Below are positions 25,222 to 34,400 of a stretch of 64,000 nt of DNA, in pieces. This DNA is from Bacteroidales bacterium (GTDB lineage Bacteria > Bacteroidota > Bacteroidia > Bacteroidales > Bacteroidaceae): NCBI GenBank assembly GCA_004555245.1, contig SFIS01000011.1, forward strand, positions 1 through 64,000. The letters are read 5' to 3'. Position 1 is the stretch's first letter; each line of letters starts with the position of its first letter. A program made the translations under genes and the position numbers. A model generated the notes under the pieces. It ran no database searches and had not been told where the DNA came from. It worked only from the letters and a program-made list of their open reading frames with translations.

Positions 25222-26706
25222 ATGAAGAAGTGTGTCATAATAGGAAGTGGTCTCGGCGGACTCTCGACGGGCTGTATCCTCGCCCGGAACGGATATGAGG
25301 TTACGGTCCTTGAGCAGGGCGGCCAGGTCGGCGGATGCCTCCAGTGCTTCCGCCGAGGAGATGCTGTCTTTGACACAGGTATGCACTATATAGGCAGCGC
25401 CGACCCCGGCCAGACGCTGCACACGATGCTCAAATATCTTGGCGTTGACAAGGACATACGTCTGATGAGGCTCGACCCGGCAGGCTATGACATTGTATCT
25501 TTTCAGGGCGAACGCTATCGTTTCGCCAACGGGAGAGAGGAGTTCGTCGAGACATTGTGCCGCCAGTTTCCGCAAAGCCGTGACGAGCTTTATCGCTATT
25601 ATGACCTCATAAAGCTTGTAGGCTCTTCGTCCTACATGCATTCCCTCAACCGTAATGTCGATGTCAATATCAATGCGGAGTATCAGATGCGCAGTGTCAA
25701 TGATGTCATTGACAGCACGGTGAGCGACGAGTGCCTGCGTCAGGTCCTTGCAGGCGTGCTTCCTCTGTATGCCGGAGAGAAGGACCGCACGCCGTTCTCC
25801 ACTCATGCCATGATAACGGACTTCTACAATCAGAGCGCTTTCCGCATCGTGGGCGGCAGCGGGATGGTGGCAGACTCGCTCGCGGCATCGATACGCGGCA
25901 TGGGCGGACAGGTGCTTGTCAGACGGAAGGCTGTCAAGGTGGAGTGTGACGAGACCTCGGCCACAGCAGTCATCACCGCCGACGGGGAGCGCTTCCCGGC
26001 AGACCTCGTCATCAGCGCGATACATCCCAGCTGCACCATGGAGCTTGTGGACAGCCACAGATTCCGTCCGGCATACCGCCGCCGCATAGAGAATCTGCGC
26101 AACACTACGTCCGCTTTCACCGTCTATCTGAAGTTCCGCAAGAACACGGTGAGATACATGAACAGCAATCTCTACTGCTATCGCGGCGACAAGACATGGG
26201 GCTGTGAGAAGTATGATGATGCGACATGGCCGAAGAGCCTCCTCTATATGCACTTCTGCCATGAGGCGAATCCGGAGTTTGCGCTTACGGGTGAGATTCT
26301 GACATACATGAGCTTTGACGAGACGCGGCGCTGGTTAGGCACAGAGATCGGCCGCCGCGGCGAGGACTACGAGGAGTTCAAGCGCAACAAGGCGGAGAAA
26401 GCCATCAGCGCACTTGAGGAGACTGTGCCGGGCATAAAGGGATGCATAGAGAAGTTTTACACCTCCACGCCGCTGACATACTATGACTATACCGGCATTC
26501 CTGACGGCGCAATGTACGGTGTGGCAAAGGAGGTCAACGCCTTAGGAGCAGGGACTGTCTCTTCCAAGACGCGCATCCCGAACCTTCTCCTTACTGGACA
26601 GAGCATCATATGCCACGGCATGCTCGGCGTCATTGCAGGCAGCTTCATGACCTGCGCTGAGGTCCTGACGACAGACGAGATATTTGCACAACTGAAATCA
26701 GTGTAA
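25222..26706 (+). CDS. CrtI/retinol-saturase-like FAD oxidoreductase
   Basis: 494 residues from MKKCVIIGSGLGGLS; an upstream in-frame ATG (25159) would overlap the acyltransferase and adds a non-homologous segment. The dinucleotide motif GSGLGGLSTGCILARNGYEV is at residues 8-27, followed by LEQGGQVGGCLQCF, as in phytoene desaturases, carotenoid isomerases and retinol saturases. The C-terminal FAD motif (LLTGQSIICHGMLGVIAG) is also visible. In flexirubin-type loci this type of enzyme stands beside DarA/DarB; it may set the saturation level of an alkyl chain, but the substrate is unknown. Confidence 0.83.
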   Translation: MKKCVIIGSGLGGLSTGCILARNGYEVTVLEQGGQVGGCLQCFRRGDAVFDTGMHYIGSADPGQTLHTMLKYLGVDKDIRLMRLDPAGYDIVSFQGERYRFANGREEFVETLCRQFPQSRDELYRYYDLIKLVGSSSYMHSLNRNVDVNINAEYQMRSVNDVIDSTVSDECLRQVLAGVLPLYAGEKDRTPFSTHAMITDFYNQSAFRIVGGSGMVADSLAASIRGMGGQVLVRRKAVKVECDETSATAVITADGERFPADLVISAIHPSCTMELVDSHRFRPAYRRRIENLRNTTSAFTVYLKFRKNTVRYMNSNLYCYRGDKTWGCEKYDDATWPKSLLYMHFCHEANPEFALTGEILTYMSFDETRRWLGTEIGRRGEDYEEFKRNKAEKAISALEETVPGIKGCIEKFYTSTPLTYYDYTGIPDGAMYGVAKEVNALGAGTVSSKTRIPNLLLTGQSIICHGMLGVIAGSFMTCAEVLTTDEIFAQLKSV

Positions 26707-26717
26707 CGGAAACAGGC

Positions 26718-27626
26718 ATGAAAATAGCAGTCTTTTATTACACACAGACCGGCCAGGCGCTTGAGGCGGCAAAGTCCGTCTGCCGTCCGATAGAGGAGGC
26801 AGATGACGGCAGCCATGTCATCTGCAAGGAGATTGTCCCGCTGACGCCTTATCCCTTCCCTTGGAGCCGCCACGCCTTCTTCGACGTCTTTCCTGAGACA
26901 CGCCTCGGCATCACCCCCTCTGCCGGCATCAGGAGCATAGACTTTTCCGACATAGCCGACGCAGACCTCGTGATGGTTGTCGGACAGTCGTGGTTCCTCT
27001 CGCCGTCGCAGCCTCTGCAGTCGTTCTTCACAGACAGGCAGGTCATGCATTATCTGTCAGGCCGCGATGTCATTTTCGTCAATGTCTGCCGCAACATGTG
27101 GGTGATGACGATCCGCAAGGTCAAAGCCTATCTCTCAGAAGCCGGAGCACGTCTTGCAGGACATATCGTCTTGCAGGACAGGGCAAGCAATCTCGTGAGC
27201 GTCATCACCATCATACGCTGGCTCATCTATGGCAAGAAGGACGCTTCGCGCTGCCTCTCCAAGGCCGGAGTCTCAGACAAGGACATACTCTTCGCGGCAC
27301 GTTTCGGCGATGTGATACGCCAGACATTCAAGGCCGGAAAGCTCAGCCGGCTGCAGGAGCGGCTGCTTCAGGCAGGCGCCATCGACTATAAGCCCTCTGT
27401 CGTTTTCATGGAGAAGACCGGCCACCGGATGTTCGGTCTGTGGGCGCGCTTCGTCAGACGCAGGGGCGGACAGGGCGACCCGAGACGCCGAAGGCGGCTT
27501 GACATCTTCTATGCCTATCTCCTCTTCGTCCTCTTTGCCGTCTCTCCGATAGGCCAGGCAGTCTTCTGGCTCACCTGGCCTCTGCACAAAGGCGGCGGCA
27601 GCCGGCACAAGGACTGCGGCGTGTGA
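26718..27626 (+). CDS. darA: Dialkylresorcinol biosynthesis protein DarA
   Basis: 302 residues with a flavodoxin-like start (IAVFYYTQTGQALEAAKSVC) and the block PYPFPWSRHAFFDVFPET (about 45-62) that I recognise from DarA proteins. The middle has VMVVGQSWFLSPSQPLQSFF, and the C-terminus one membrane helix (AYLLFVLFAVSPIGQAVF). DarA works with ketosynthase DarB to form 2,5-dialkylresorcinols and is credited with the aromatisation step. It lies directly upstream of darB. The gap of 186 bp between them has no gene. Confidence 0.87.
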   Translation: MKIAVFYYTQTGQALEAAKSVCRPIEEADDGSHVICKEIVPLTPYPFPWSRHAFFDVFPETRLGITPSAGIRSIDFSDIADADLVMVVGQSWFLSPSQPLQSFFTDRQVMHYLSGRDVIFVNVCRNMWVMTIRKVKAYLSEAGARLAGHIVLQDRASNLVSVITIIRWLIYGKKDASRCLSKAGVSDKDILFAARFGDVIRQTFKAGKLSRLQERLLQAGAIDYKPSVVFMEKTGHRMFGLWARFVRRRGGQGDPRRRRRLDIFYAYLLFVLFAVSPIGQAVFWLTWPLHKGGGSRHKDCGV

Positions 27627-27812
27627 CGCCCTGCGGACAGAATGCAGCCTGCGCGCCATGGCGGCAGATGAGGCAGGATGTCTCCCCGCAGCAGCCGTTT
27701 CGTGCATTCACAGAGCCGTATGGCCACGCACAAGTGAGAGGGCAGAGGCCTTGAGCAGATTCAGTATAATGTCAGGCTGAGCCTGGCAGCCAAAAAACAA
27801 AAGCAACTACAC

Positions 27813-28949
27813 ATGGAAGTTTACATAACCAAATCATCCAGATTCATGCCTAATGAGCCGGTGAGCAACGCAGATATGGAGACATATCTCGGCATGATCG
27901 ACGGCAGACCGTCAAAGGCACGTGCCATAGTGCTGAACCGCAATGGCATCAAACAGAGATACTATGCTTTGGACAAGCACGGCAACGTCACGCACACCAA
28001 TGTCCAGATGGCGGCCAATGCCATACGCGGACTGATGGACGAGAGCCTTTCCGTTGACGACATCGACCTCATCGCCTGCGGCACTGCGTCGCCGGAGCAG
28101 CTCATGCCTTCCCACGGATGCATGGTCCACGGCGAGCTTGGCGGCAGCCGCAACACTGAGGTGGTCTCTTTCGCCGGCTCGTGCTGCACGGGAGTCCAGG
28201 CTCTGAAATATGCGTGCATGGCAGTGCAGCTCGACCCGGAGAAGAAAGCCGTGGCGTCAGCCTCAGAACGTCTCTCTGCATGGATGCGCGCCTCATACTT
28301 CCAGCAGGAGTCAGAACGTCTGTCACAGCTGGAGAAGCAGCCGATGCTTGCCTTTGAGAAGGAGTTCCTGAGGTGGATGCTTTCAGACGGAGCCTATGCT
28401 CTCCTCGTCGAGGGAAAGCCTGCCCCAGAGCGTCTCTCCCTGCGTGTGGACTGGATAGAGGTCACATCTTTCGCCAATACGAAGGAGACCTGCATGTATG
28501 CCGGAGGCGAGAAGGACGCTGACGGCAGTGTCAGGGGGTGGACACTCTTCCCTGAGAGCGAGTGGCTCTCGCAGTCGCTCTTCGCGCTGAAGCAGGACAC
28601 ACGCATGCTGTCCGAACACATTGTGCCCTTAGGCATTGACTTCCTGCTGCAGCTGGGAGAGAAGCATCAGTTCACGCCTGACGACATCGACTGGTTCCTC
28701 CCGCATCTCTCCTCCATGTTCTTCAAGGAGAAGATACTCTCTGAGTCAAGGCAGAGGGGCTTCTTCTTCCCTGAGGAGAAGTGGTTTGTCAATCTTCCTT
28801 ACGTCGGCAACATCGCTTCTGCCTCCGCTTTTGCGATGATAGAGGAGCTGCTGGGCGCGGGAAGTCTGAAGAGGGGACAGCGAATACTGATGATGATTCC
28901 CGAGAGCGCCCGCTTCTCCTACTGCTACTGCCATCTCACCGTCTGCTGA
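27813..28949 (+). CDS. darB: Dialkylresorcinol-forming ketosynthase DarB (KAS III-like)
   Basis: 378-residue condensing enzyme of the KAS III family. The nucleophile is in FAGSCCTGVQAL (Cys124/Cys125, the second best placed), the His in FLPHLSSMFF, and the Asn in YVGNIASASAF. DarB joins a beta-ketoacyl unit to a second acyl unit and cyclises them towards the 2,5-dialkylcyclohexane-1,3-dione that DarA aromatises. Together with the polyene genes this makes the cluster a flexirubin-type hybrid rather than a plain aryl polyene locus. Confidence 0.9.
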   Translation: MEVYITKSSRFMPNEPVSNADMETYLGMIDGRPSKARAIVLNRNGIKQRYYALDKHGNVTHTNVQMAANAIRGLMDESLSVDDIDLIACGTASPEQLMPSHGCMVHGELGGSRNTEVVSFAGSCCTGVQALKYACMAVQLDPEKKAVASASERLSAWMRASYFQQESERLSQLEKQPMLAFEKEFLRWMLSDGAYALLVEGKPAPERLSLRVDWIEVTSFANTKETCMYAGGEKDADGSVRGWTLFPESEWLSQSLFALKQDTRMLSEHIVPLGIDFLLQLGEKHQFTPDDIDWFLPHLSSMFFKEKILSESRQRGFFFPEEKWFVNLPYVGNIASASAFAMIEELLGAGSLKRGQRILMMIPESARFSYCYCHLTVC

Positions 28950-29065
28950 CGGCGGCCGGCCCACATGGCAGCCGGCGTGCAGCGAGGAGCTGCTCAGCAG
29001 AGCTGGCGAAGGCGCGGACGAGCGCTCTCCCTGACGAAAAAGAAGACTAAGCAAGAACAAGTGAA

Positions 29066-29467
29066 ATGAAAGTTGAAGAAGTGCCGCAAGACCTGAAGTA
29101 TTTTGCCGGGACAGTCGTAAGAGACGTTGACTACGCTGTCGATGCAGACGGGCAGTACAAAATGGTGATGAGCGACGGATGGTCGCCCAAGAACGATGCC
29201 CTTGAGGTGATGATGGATGACATCTACGAGCAGTGTGACGAGGTCCTGGAACGTGTGCGCAAGGGGGAGACAAGCCCTCTTGAGTATCACATGGTGCGCA
29301 ATCTCATGACCGTAGAGCTGCTCTCAGACTATACGGGCATCTCCAAGCGCAAGATACGCAAGCATCTCCAGCCGGAGCATTTCGGGAGGCTTGATGCCGA
29401 AACCGTTGCCCTCTATGCCGATACGCTGCGCATTGATGCAGACGAACTGAAACGAATACCAGAGTAG
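29066..29467 (+). CDS. Conserved pigment-cluster protein with HTH-like C-terminus
   Basis: Unrecognised 133-residue protein. It has no signal peptide and no membrane segment. The N-terminal half is acidic (DVDYAVDADGQYKMVMSDGW); the C-terminal half reads VELLSDYTGISKRKIRKHL (about 88-106), then ETVALYADTLRIDADELKRI, which resembles a lambda-repressor/XRE helix-turn-helix. So it could be a small DNA-binding regulator of the cluster or simply a helical accessory protein. It lies between darB and the BtrH-like gene, 12 bp before the latter. Confidence 0.7.
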   Translation: MKVEEVPQDLKYFAGTVVRDVDYAVDADGQYKMVMSDGWSPKNDALEVMMDDIYEQCDEVLERVRKGETSPLEYHMVRNLMTVELLSDYTGISKRKIRKHLQPEHFGRLDAETVALYADTLRIDADELKRIPE

Positions 29468-29479
29468 AAAAGCCCGATT

Positions 29480-30511
29480 ATGGAACTGAATCTGAGCCAT
29501 CGCCCTACCGCCCACTGCGAGAACGGGGCCATCTCCACCCTGCTGCGCTATCACGGGGTGGACATGTCAGAGCCTATGATCTTCGGGCTTGCCAGCGGAC
29601 TCTTCTTCTGCCATCTGCCGTTCGTGAAGATGTCAGGCATGCCGGTGACGACATTCCGCACATTCCCCGGCGTGCTCTTCAAGCGCATCACGCGCCTGCT
29701 GGGCATAAAGACAGAGAGCCGCCGCTATCTCAGCAAGGACAAGGCCATGGCGGCCATGGACGACGTGCTTCTCCGCGAAGAGAAGCCTGTCGCCTGTGTC
29801 GTGGGAATGTACTATCTGCCTTATATGCCCATAGAGTACAGGTTTCACTTCAACGGGCACAACATCTGCATCATCGGCAAGGACGAGCAGACTGGCGACT
29901 ACGCCGTGCTCGACTCCAACGCGACGCAGAAGGTCACCATCAGCCGCAGGGACCTGCTGAAGGTGCGCTTCGCAAAAGGCGGGACCTATCCTCTCCTCGG
30001 GCAGATGTACTGGATAAAGTCCATGCCTGAGCAGCTCCCGGACTTGTCGCCACTCATCCTCAGGGCCATACGCAAGACGTGCCGCAATATGGCCTTCACC
30101 CCGAAGTTCGTGCCGTACGCCGGAGCACGCGGCATCATCTATCTCTCCCGCAGGATACGCAGGTGGGAGCAGAAGATGGGCAAGCGGCGCGCCATGCTCA
30201 ACCTCGCGCAGCTCATACGCATGCTTGAGGAGATCGGCACAGGCGGCGCAGGCTTCAGGTTCATGTACGGAGCCTTCCTCCAGGAGGCTTCCGCCGCGAC
30301 CGGACTGACAGAGCTGAACGCCTTCTCGCAGCGCATCACGGAGATTGGCGATCTGTGGCGCGAGTTCGCCTACAAGGCTTCGCGCATCTGCAAGCGGCGA
30401 GCCGGCGAGAGCTATACCTACGACGACCTCGGCGACATGCTCGAACGCATCGGCGGACTTGAGCTGGCCTTCTTCCGCGATTTGGACAGCCTCGTGTCCA
30501 AGAGCCTCTGA
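29480..30511 (+). CDS. BtrH-like acyltransferase (BtrH_N plus DUF4872 type)
   Basis: 343 residues. The N-terminus (HRPTAHCENGAISTLLRYHG) carries Cys13 in an HC...L setting, His127 in FNGHNICIIGKD and Asp145 in YAVLDSNAT, a papain-like triad arrangement seen in BtrH, the enzyme that moves an acyl group from an acyl carrier protein to an aminoglycoside. The C-terminal half is helical and matches the DUF4872-like region in its spacing. Right after the Dar genes, it is a strong candidate for making the ester bond between ACP-bound aryl polyene acid and dialkylresorcinol. That role is inferred. Confidence 0.8.
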   Translation: MELNLSHRPTAHCENGAISTLLRYHGVDMSEPMIFGLASGLFFCHLPFVKMSGMPVTTFRTFPGVLFKRITRLLGIKTESRRYLSKDKAMAAMDDVLLREEKPVACVVGMYYLPYMPIEYRFHFNGHNICIIGKDEQTGDYAVLDSNATQKVTISRRDLLKVRFAKGGTYPLLGQMYWIKSMPEQLPDLSPLILRAIRKTCRNMAFTPKFVPYAGARGIIYLSRRIRRWEQKMGKRRAMLNLAQLIRMLEEIGTGGAGFRFMYGAFLQEASAATGLTELNAFSQRITEIGDLWREFAYKASRICKRRAGESYTYDDLGDMLERIGGLELAFFRDLDSLVSKSL

Positions 30512-30551
30512 GCCGGCATCCCGTAACCCAATCCGAACATTCCGCATCACA

Positions 30552-31361
30552 ATGACCAAGAGAATCTTTTTAGCCCTCATGCTGGCCTTTGCGGCAGCGA
30601 GGGTGTCCGCATACAAGCTCACCCCATACATCCCTGAAGAGAATCCTACGGGCGCAGGCGTCATCGTTTGTCCCGGCGGCAGCTATTTCTGGCTTGACAA
30701 GGCCACAGAGGGACGAGGCGTGGCAGAGTGGCTGTGCGCCAACGGCATCGCCGCCTTCGTGCTGGAGTACAGCCACGGAGGGTGGGGGGCTTTCGCCTTC
30801 CATGTACGAGGGGCAGGCCGCAGCTTCCCCGCCGGCTTCAACGACCTGCGCCGCGCTTTCGCCGAAGTGCGCGCATCGGCGTCAGACTACAATCTCAAGG
30901 CGGAGAACATAGGCTGCATGGGCTTCTCGGCAGGAGGCCATCTCGTCATGTACGCCGCCGAGCAGCTGGCAGGAACAGACGAGCAGCCGGCCTTCGTGGC
31001 GCCGATGTATCCTGTCGTCTCCATGACTCATCCCTGCACCCACAAGCGTTCGCGGAGAGGGCTTCTCGGGGAGTTCCAGTCGAAGGCGATGCGCGACTCC
31101 CTGTCGCTTGAGCATCATGTGCCTGCCGGCTGTCCTCCCGTCTTCCTCATGAACTGCGACGACGACCCCGTCGTCCATTACCATAATGCAGAACTTCTCG
31201 ACTCCGCCCTCACCGTCCACAACATCCCCCACCAGTATGAGCACTACCGCACGGGCGGACATGGCTTCGGTGCTACGGCAGCTAAGACCACCGATGAGGC
31301 TATACAGTGGAAGGAACGCTTCCTCGCCTGGCTGCACGGCCTGCTCGGCACGAAGGATTAG
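30552..31361 (+). CDS. Secreted alpha/beta-hydrolase (esterase, BD-FAE-like)
   Basis: 269 residues with a signal peptide (MTKRIFLALMLAFAAARVSA). The oxyanion-hole motif VIVCPGGSY, the nucleophile elbow GFSAGGH (Ser126), the acid in CDDDPVVHYHN (about Asp204) and the His in TGGHGFGATA give a complete triad. It belongs to the acetyl-esterase/lipase-like group exported to the periplasm. In this cluster it could hydrolyse or remodel acylated pigment. Starting at the upstream frame would add residues antisense in character, so 30552 is chosen. Confidence 0.87.
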   Translation: MTKRIFLALMLAFAAARVSAYKLTPYIPEENPTGAGVIVCPGGSYFWLDKATEGRGVAEWLCANGIAAFVLEYSHGGWGAFAFHVRGAGRSFPAGFNDLRRAFAEVRASASDYNLKAENIGCMGFSAGGHLVMYAAEQLAGTDEQPAFVAPMYPVVSMTHPCTHKRSRRGLLGEFQSKAMRDSLSLEHHVPAGCPPVFLMNCDDDPVVHYHNAELLDSALTVHNIPHQYEHYRTGGHGFGATAAKTTDEAIQWKERFLAWLHGLLGTKD

Positions 31362-31450
31362 GCCCGGCCGCCGCATGTCAGATGCAGGGCAGCCAGCGTC
31401 AGCGCGGCTGCCTGCAATAACAGAGGCGCGATGCCTCAGCTACGAAACAT

Positions 31451-34400
31451 ATGATTTCTTTTTTTCTTAAAATATATGATTTTCTCCAGCGCAGACGCCG
31501 TTTGTGCATGGGTCTGCTTGTTCTTTTCATAGCCGTGCTTCTGGCTATGGTGTCCTCGTTGCGCTACAACGAGAATATCTATGACTTTCTTCCCATGAGC
31601 GGCAACGACCAGAAGGCCGTCACGCTCTATCAGGACATCTCGGGCGGCCAGCGCATCATCGCCCTTTTCAAGGCGGCAGACGGCAGTGGCGAAGACCATT
31701 CCGGCCGTCTTGCCGAGGCGGTCGATACGTTTGCCCTGAAGCTCCGGTCCGGTTCAGGCAGCCGCCATGTCAAGGACGTGGTGACTCAGGTGGACTACGA
31801 GAAGTATGCCGGAGTGACGGACTTCATCTATTCCAACATGCCCCTCATGCTTGCGGAGTCCGACTACGCCCGCATGGAGGAGCTGCTCTCCCGCCCGGAC
31901 TATGTTGACGAGGCCCTTGCCGAAGATGTCCAGACCGTCATGATGCCCGCGACGGGCTTCTTCACGTCCAGCATTGCCAACGACCCGTTGTCTCTTTTCT
32001 CTCCTGTGATGCAGCGGCTGCAGGAGCGTCAGCGCACGATGCCGTTCGAGATGGACAACGGCTACATCTTCACTTCCGGCCGCCGCTATGCCCTCGCCAT
32101 GCTCACCTCGCCTTACGGAGGCATGGAGTCGGCCAGGAACGCGGAGCTTGTCGCCTATGTTGACAGCGTCTCCCGTGCCACGATGGATGCCGTCGAAGGC
32201 GTGGAGGTGGCAGCGACAGGCTCGCCGGTCATAGCCGTAGGCAATGCGAGCCAGATAAAGACAGACAGCCAGTGGGCTATTTCCATAGCCGTCACTCTCA
32301 TCCTCCTGCTGCTTGTCTTCTCTTTCAGGAGGGTGAAAAATCTTCTTCTTATTGGTGTTTCGATAGTCTTCGGATGGCTCTTTGCCATGGGGCTGATAGC
32401 TGTCCTGCGCAGCGACGTGTCGCTCATCGTGCTGGGCATAGGCTCCATCATCATAGGCATAGCCGTCAACTATCCCTTGCACTTCATCGCCCACACAGAC
32501 CATGGCGGCACAGTCCGCGAGGTCCTGAAGGAGATGGTGTCGCCTCTGCTCATCGGCAATGTCACCACCGTCGGCGCCTTCGCCAGCCTCATGCCTCTCG
32601 ATGCGCCTGCCTTGCGCGACCTCGGCCTCTTTGCAGCTTTCATGCTCATAGGCACCATCGTCTTCGTGCTTGTCTTCCTGCCCCATCTGGTAAAGAGCCG
32701 TGTGCCGGCCGGAGGCGAGCGCCTGTCCTTCGGGCGTATCTCGTCGATGTCGCCCGACCGCCATCGCTGGCTGATGTGGGTGATTGCTGCGCTCACCGTG
32801 GTGTTTGGATATTTCAGCCTCGGCATATCGTTTGACGCCAATATGCACCACATCAACTACATGACGTTGCAGCAGACGCAGCTCCTCTCCGAGCTACATG
32901 CGTCGGCCGGAGTCAGCGATACGGCCAATGTCTATGTCGTGACTGAAGGCTCAACGTGGGATGAGGCCCTGAGCCGCCGCTCGCGTCTCTCGCCCCTGCT
33001 CGACAGCCTGAAGAGCGAAGGCGCGGCCAACGCCTGCTCCGACGTCACCTCCTTCATCGCTCCTGCTGCCGAGCAGCAGAAGAAGATCAGGCGGTGGAAT
33101 AGCTTCTGGGAGAGACATCGCGACGCTGTCCTCGCTCAGCTCGCGCAGAAGGCTCCGCTTCACGGCTTCAGCAGCGATGCGTTTGACGACTTCCGCTCCA
33201 TCGTCACAAAGGCCTATGAGCCGCAGCCGTTCGACCATTTCCTGCCCCTGAAGTCCGTGCTCTTTGACAGCTCGTTCAGCAGAAGCACCGGCCAGTGCGC
33301 TGTCGTCGATGTCATCGACGCGCAGTCGAAGGACAAGAGACAGCTCGAGGAGAGGCTCAATGCCGCCTTGGGAGAGGAGGGCTACGCCTTCGACTTCGTC
33401 GGGATGAACAGCGCCGTGGCCAATTCGCTCTCCGACGACTTTAACTATATCGGCTTCGCATGCGGCTGCATAGTCTTCATCTTCCTCTGGCTCTCGTTCG
33501 GACGCATAGAGCTGAGCGTGATGGCCTTCCTGCCCATGGCCTTCGGCTGGATATGGATACTCGGCATCATGCACCTCTTCGGCATGCAGTTCAACATTGT
33601 CAATGTCATTCTCGCCACCTTCATCTTCGGCCAGGGCGACGACTACACCATCTTCATGACCGACGGCCTGATCAACGAGTATGCCTACCGGAAGAAGCTC
33701 CTCCCCTCGTTCAAGAACAGCATCGTCATCTCCGCGCTCATCATGTTCATCGGCATGGGCTCTCTGATCGTCGCCAGGCATCCCGCTCTCCACTCTCTCG
33801 CGGAGGTGACGATAGTGGGCATGCTGACCGTAGTGCTCATGGCATGGGTCGTGCCGCCTCTCGTCTTCGGCTGGCTTGTGCGCAACAAAAGCGGCGTGCG
33901 GCGCACGCCCGTCACGCTGGAGCAGGTCATCCGCATCACCTACTGCGCTGCCGTCTATCTCTTCCAGCTGTGCTACGGCTGCGTCTTCGGCTATGCCATA
34001 AAGCTCTTCCCCGGCCGCCGCGAGGCGTGCCAGGCGTGGTTCCACCGTGTCATCCAGAGGTCTATGTACACCGACATCAGCCATATCTGGGGCGTGCGTT
34101 GCACCATCAGCAATCCGTATGGGGAGGAGTTCCGCCGCGGCAGTGTCATGGTCTGCAACCATCAGTCCATGCTCGACCCCGTCTATCTCCTAGCCCTCAG
34201 CCCGAAGGTGCTTGTCCTCATGGGCGGCAAGGTGTGGAAGAATCCCATCGTTCACACCCTCTTCCGCCTCGCGCGGTTCATCAATGTCGCCCAGCCTCTC
34301 GACGTGCTGAAGGATGTCGTGGGCAAGGCGGTGGCCGACGGCTACAACGTGGTCATCTTCCCCGAAGGCAAACGCACCGACTGCCGCATTGAGCGATTCC

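Noticed and set aside
31754..34162. Large minus-strand open frames opposite the MMPL gene (365 and 403 codons)
   Set aside because: Antisense shadows of a GC-rich real gene: low-complexity composition (His/Asp/Glu-rich), no motif and no promoter.
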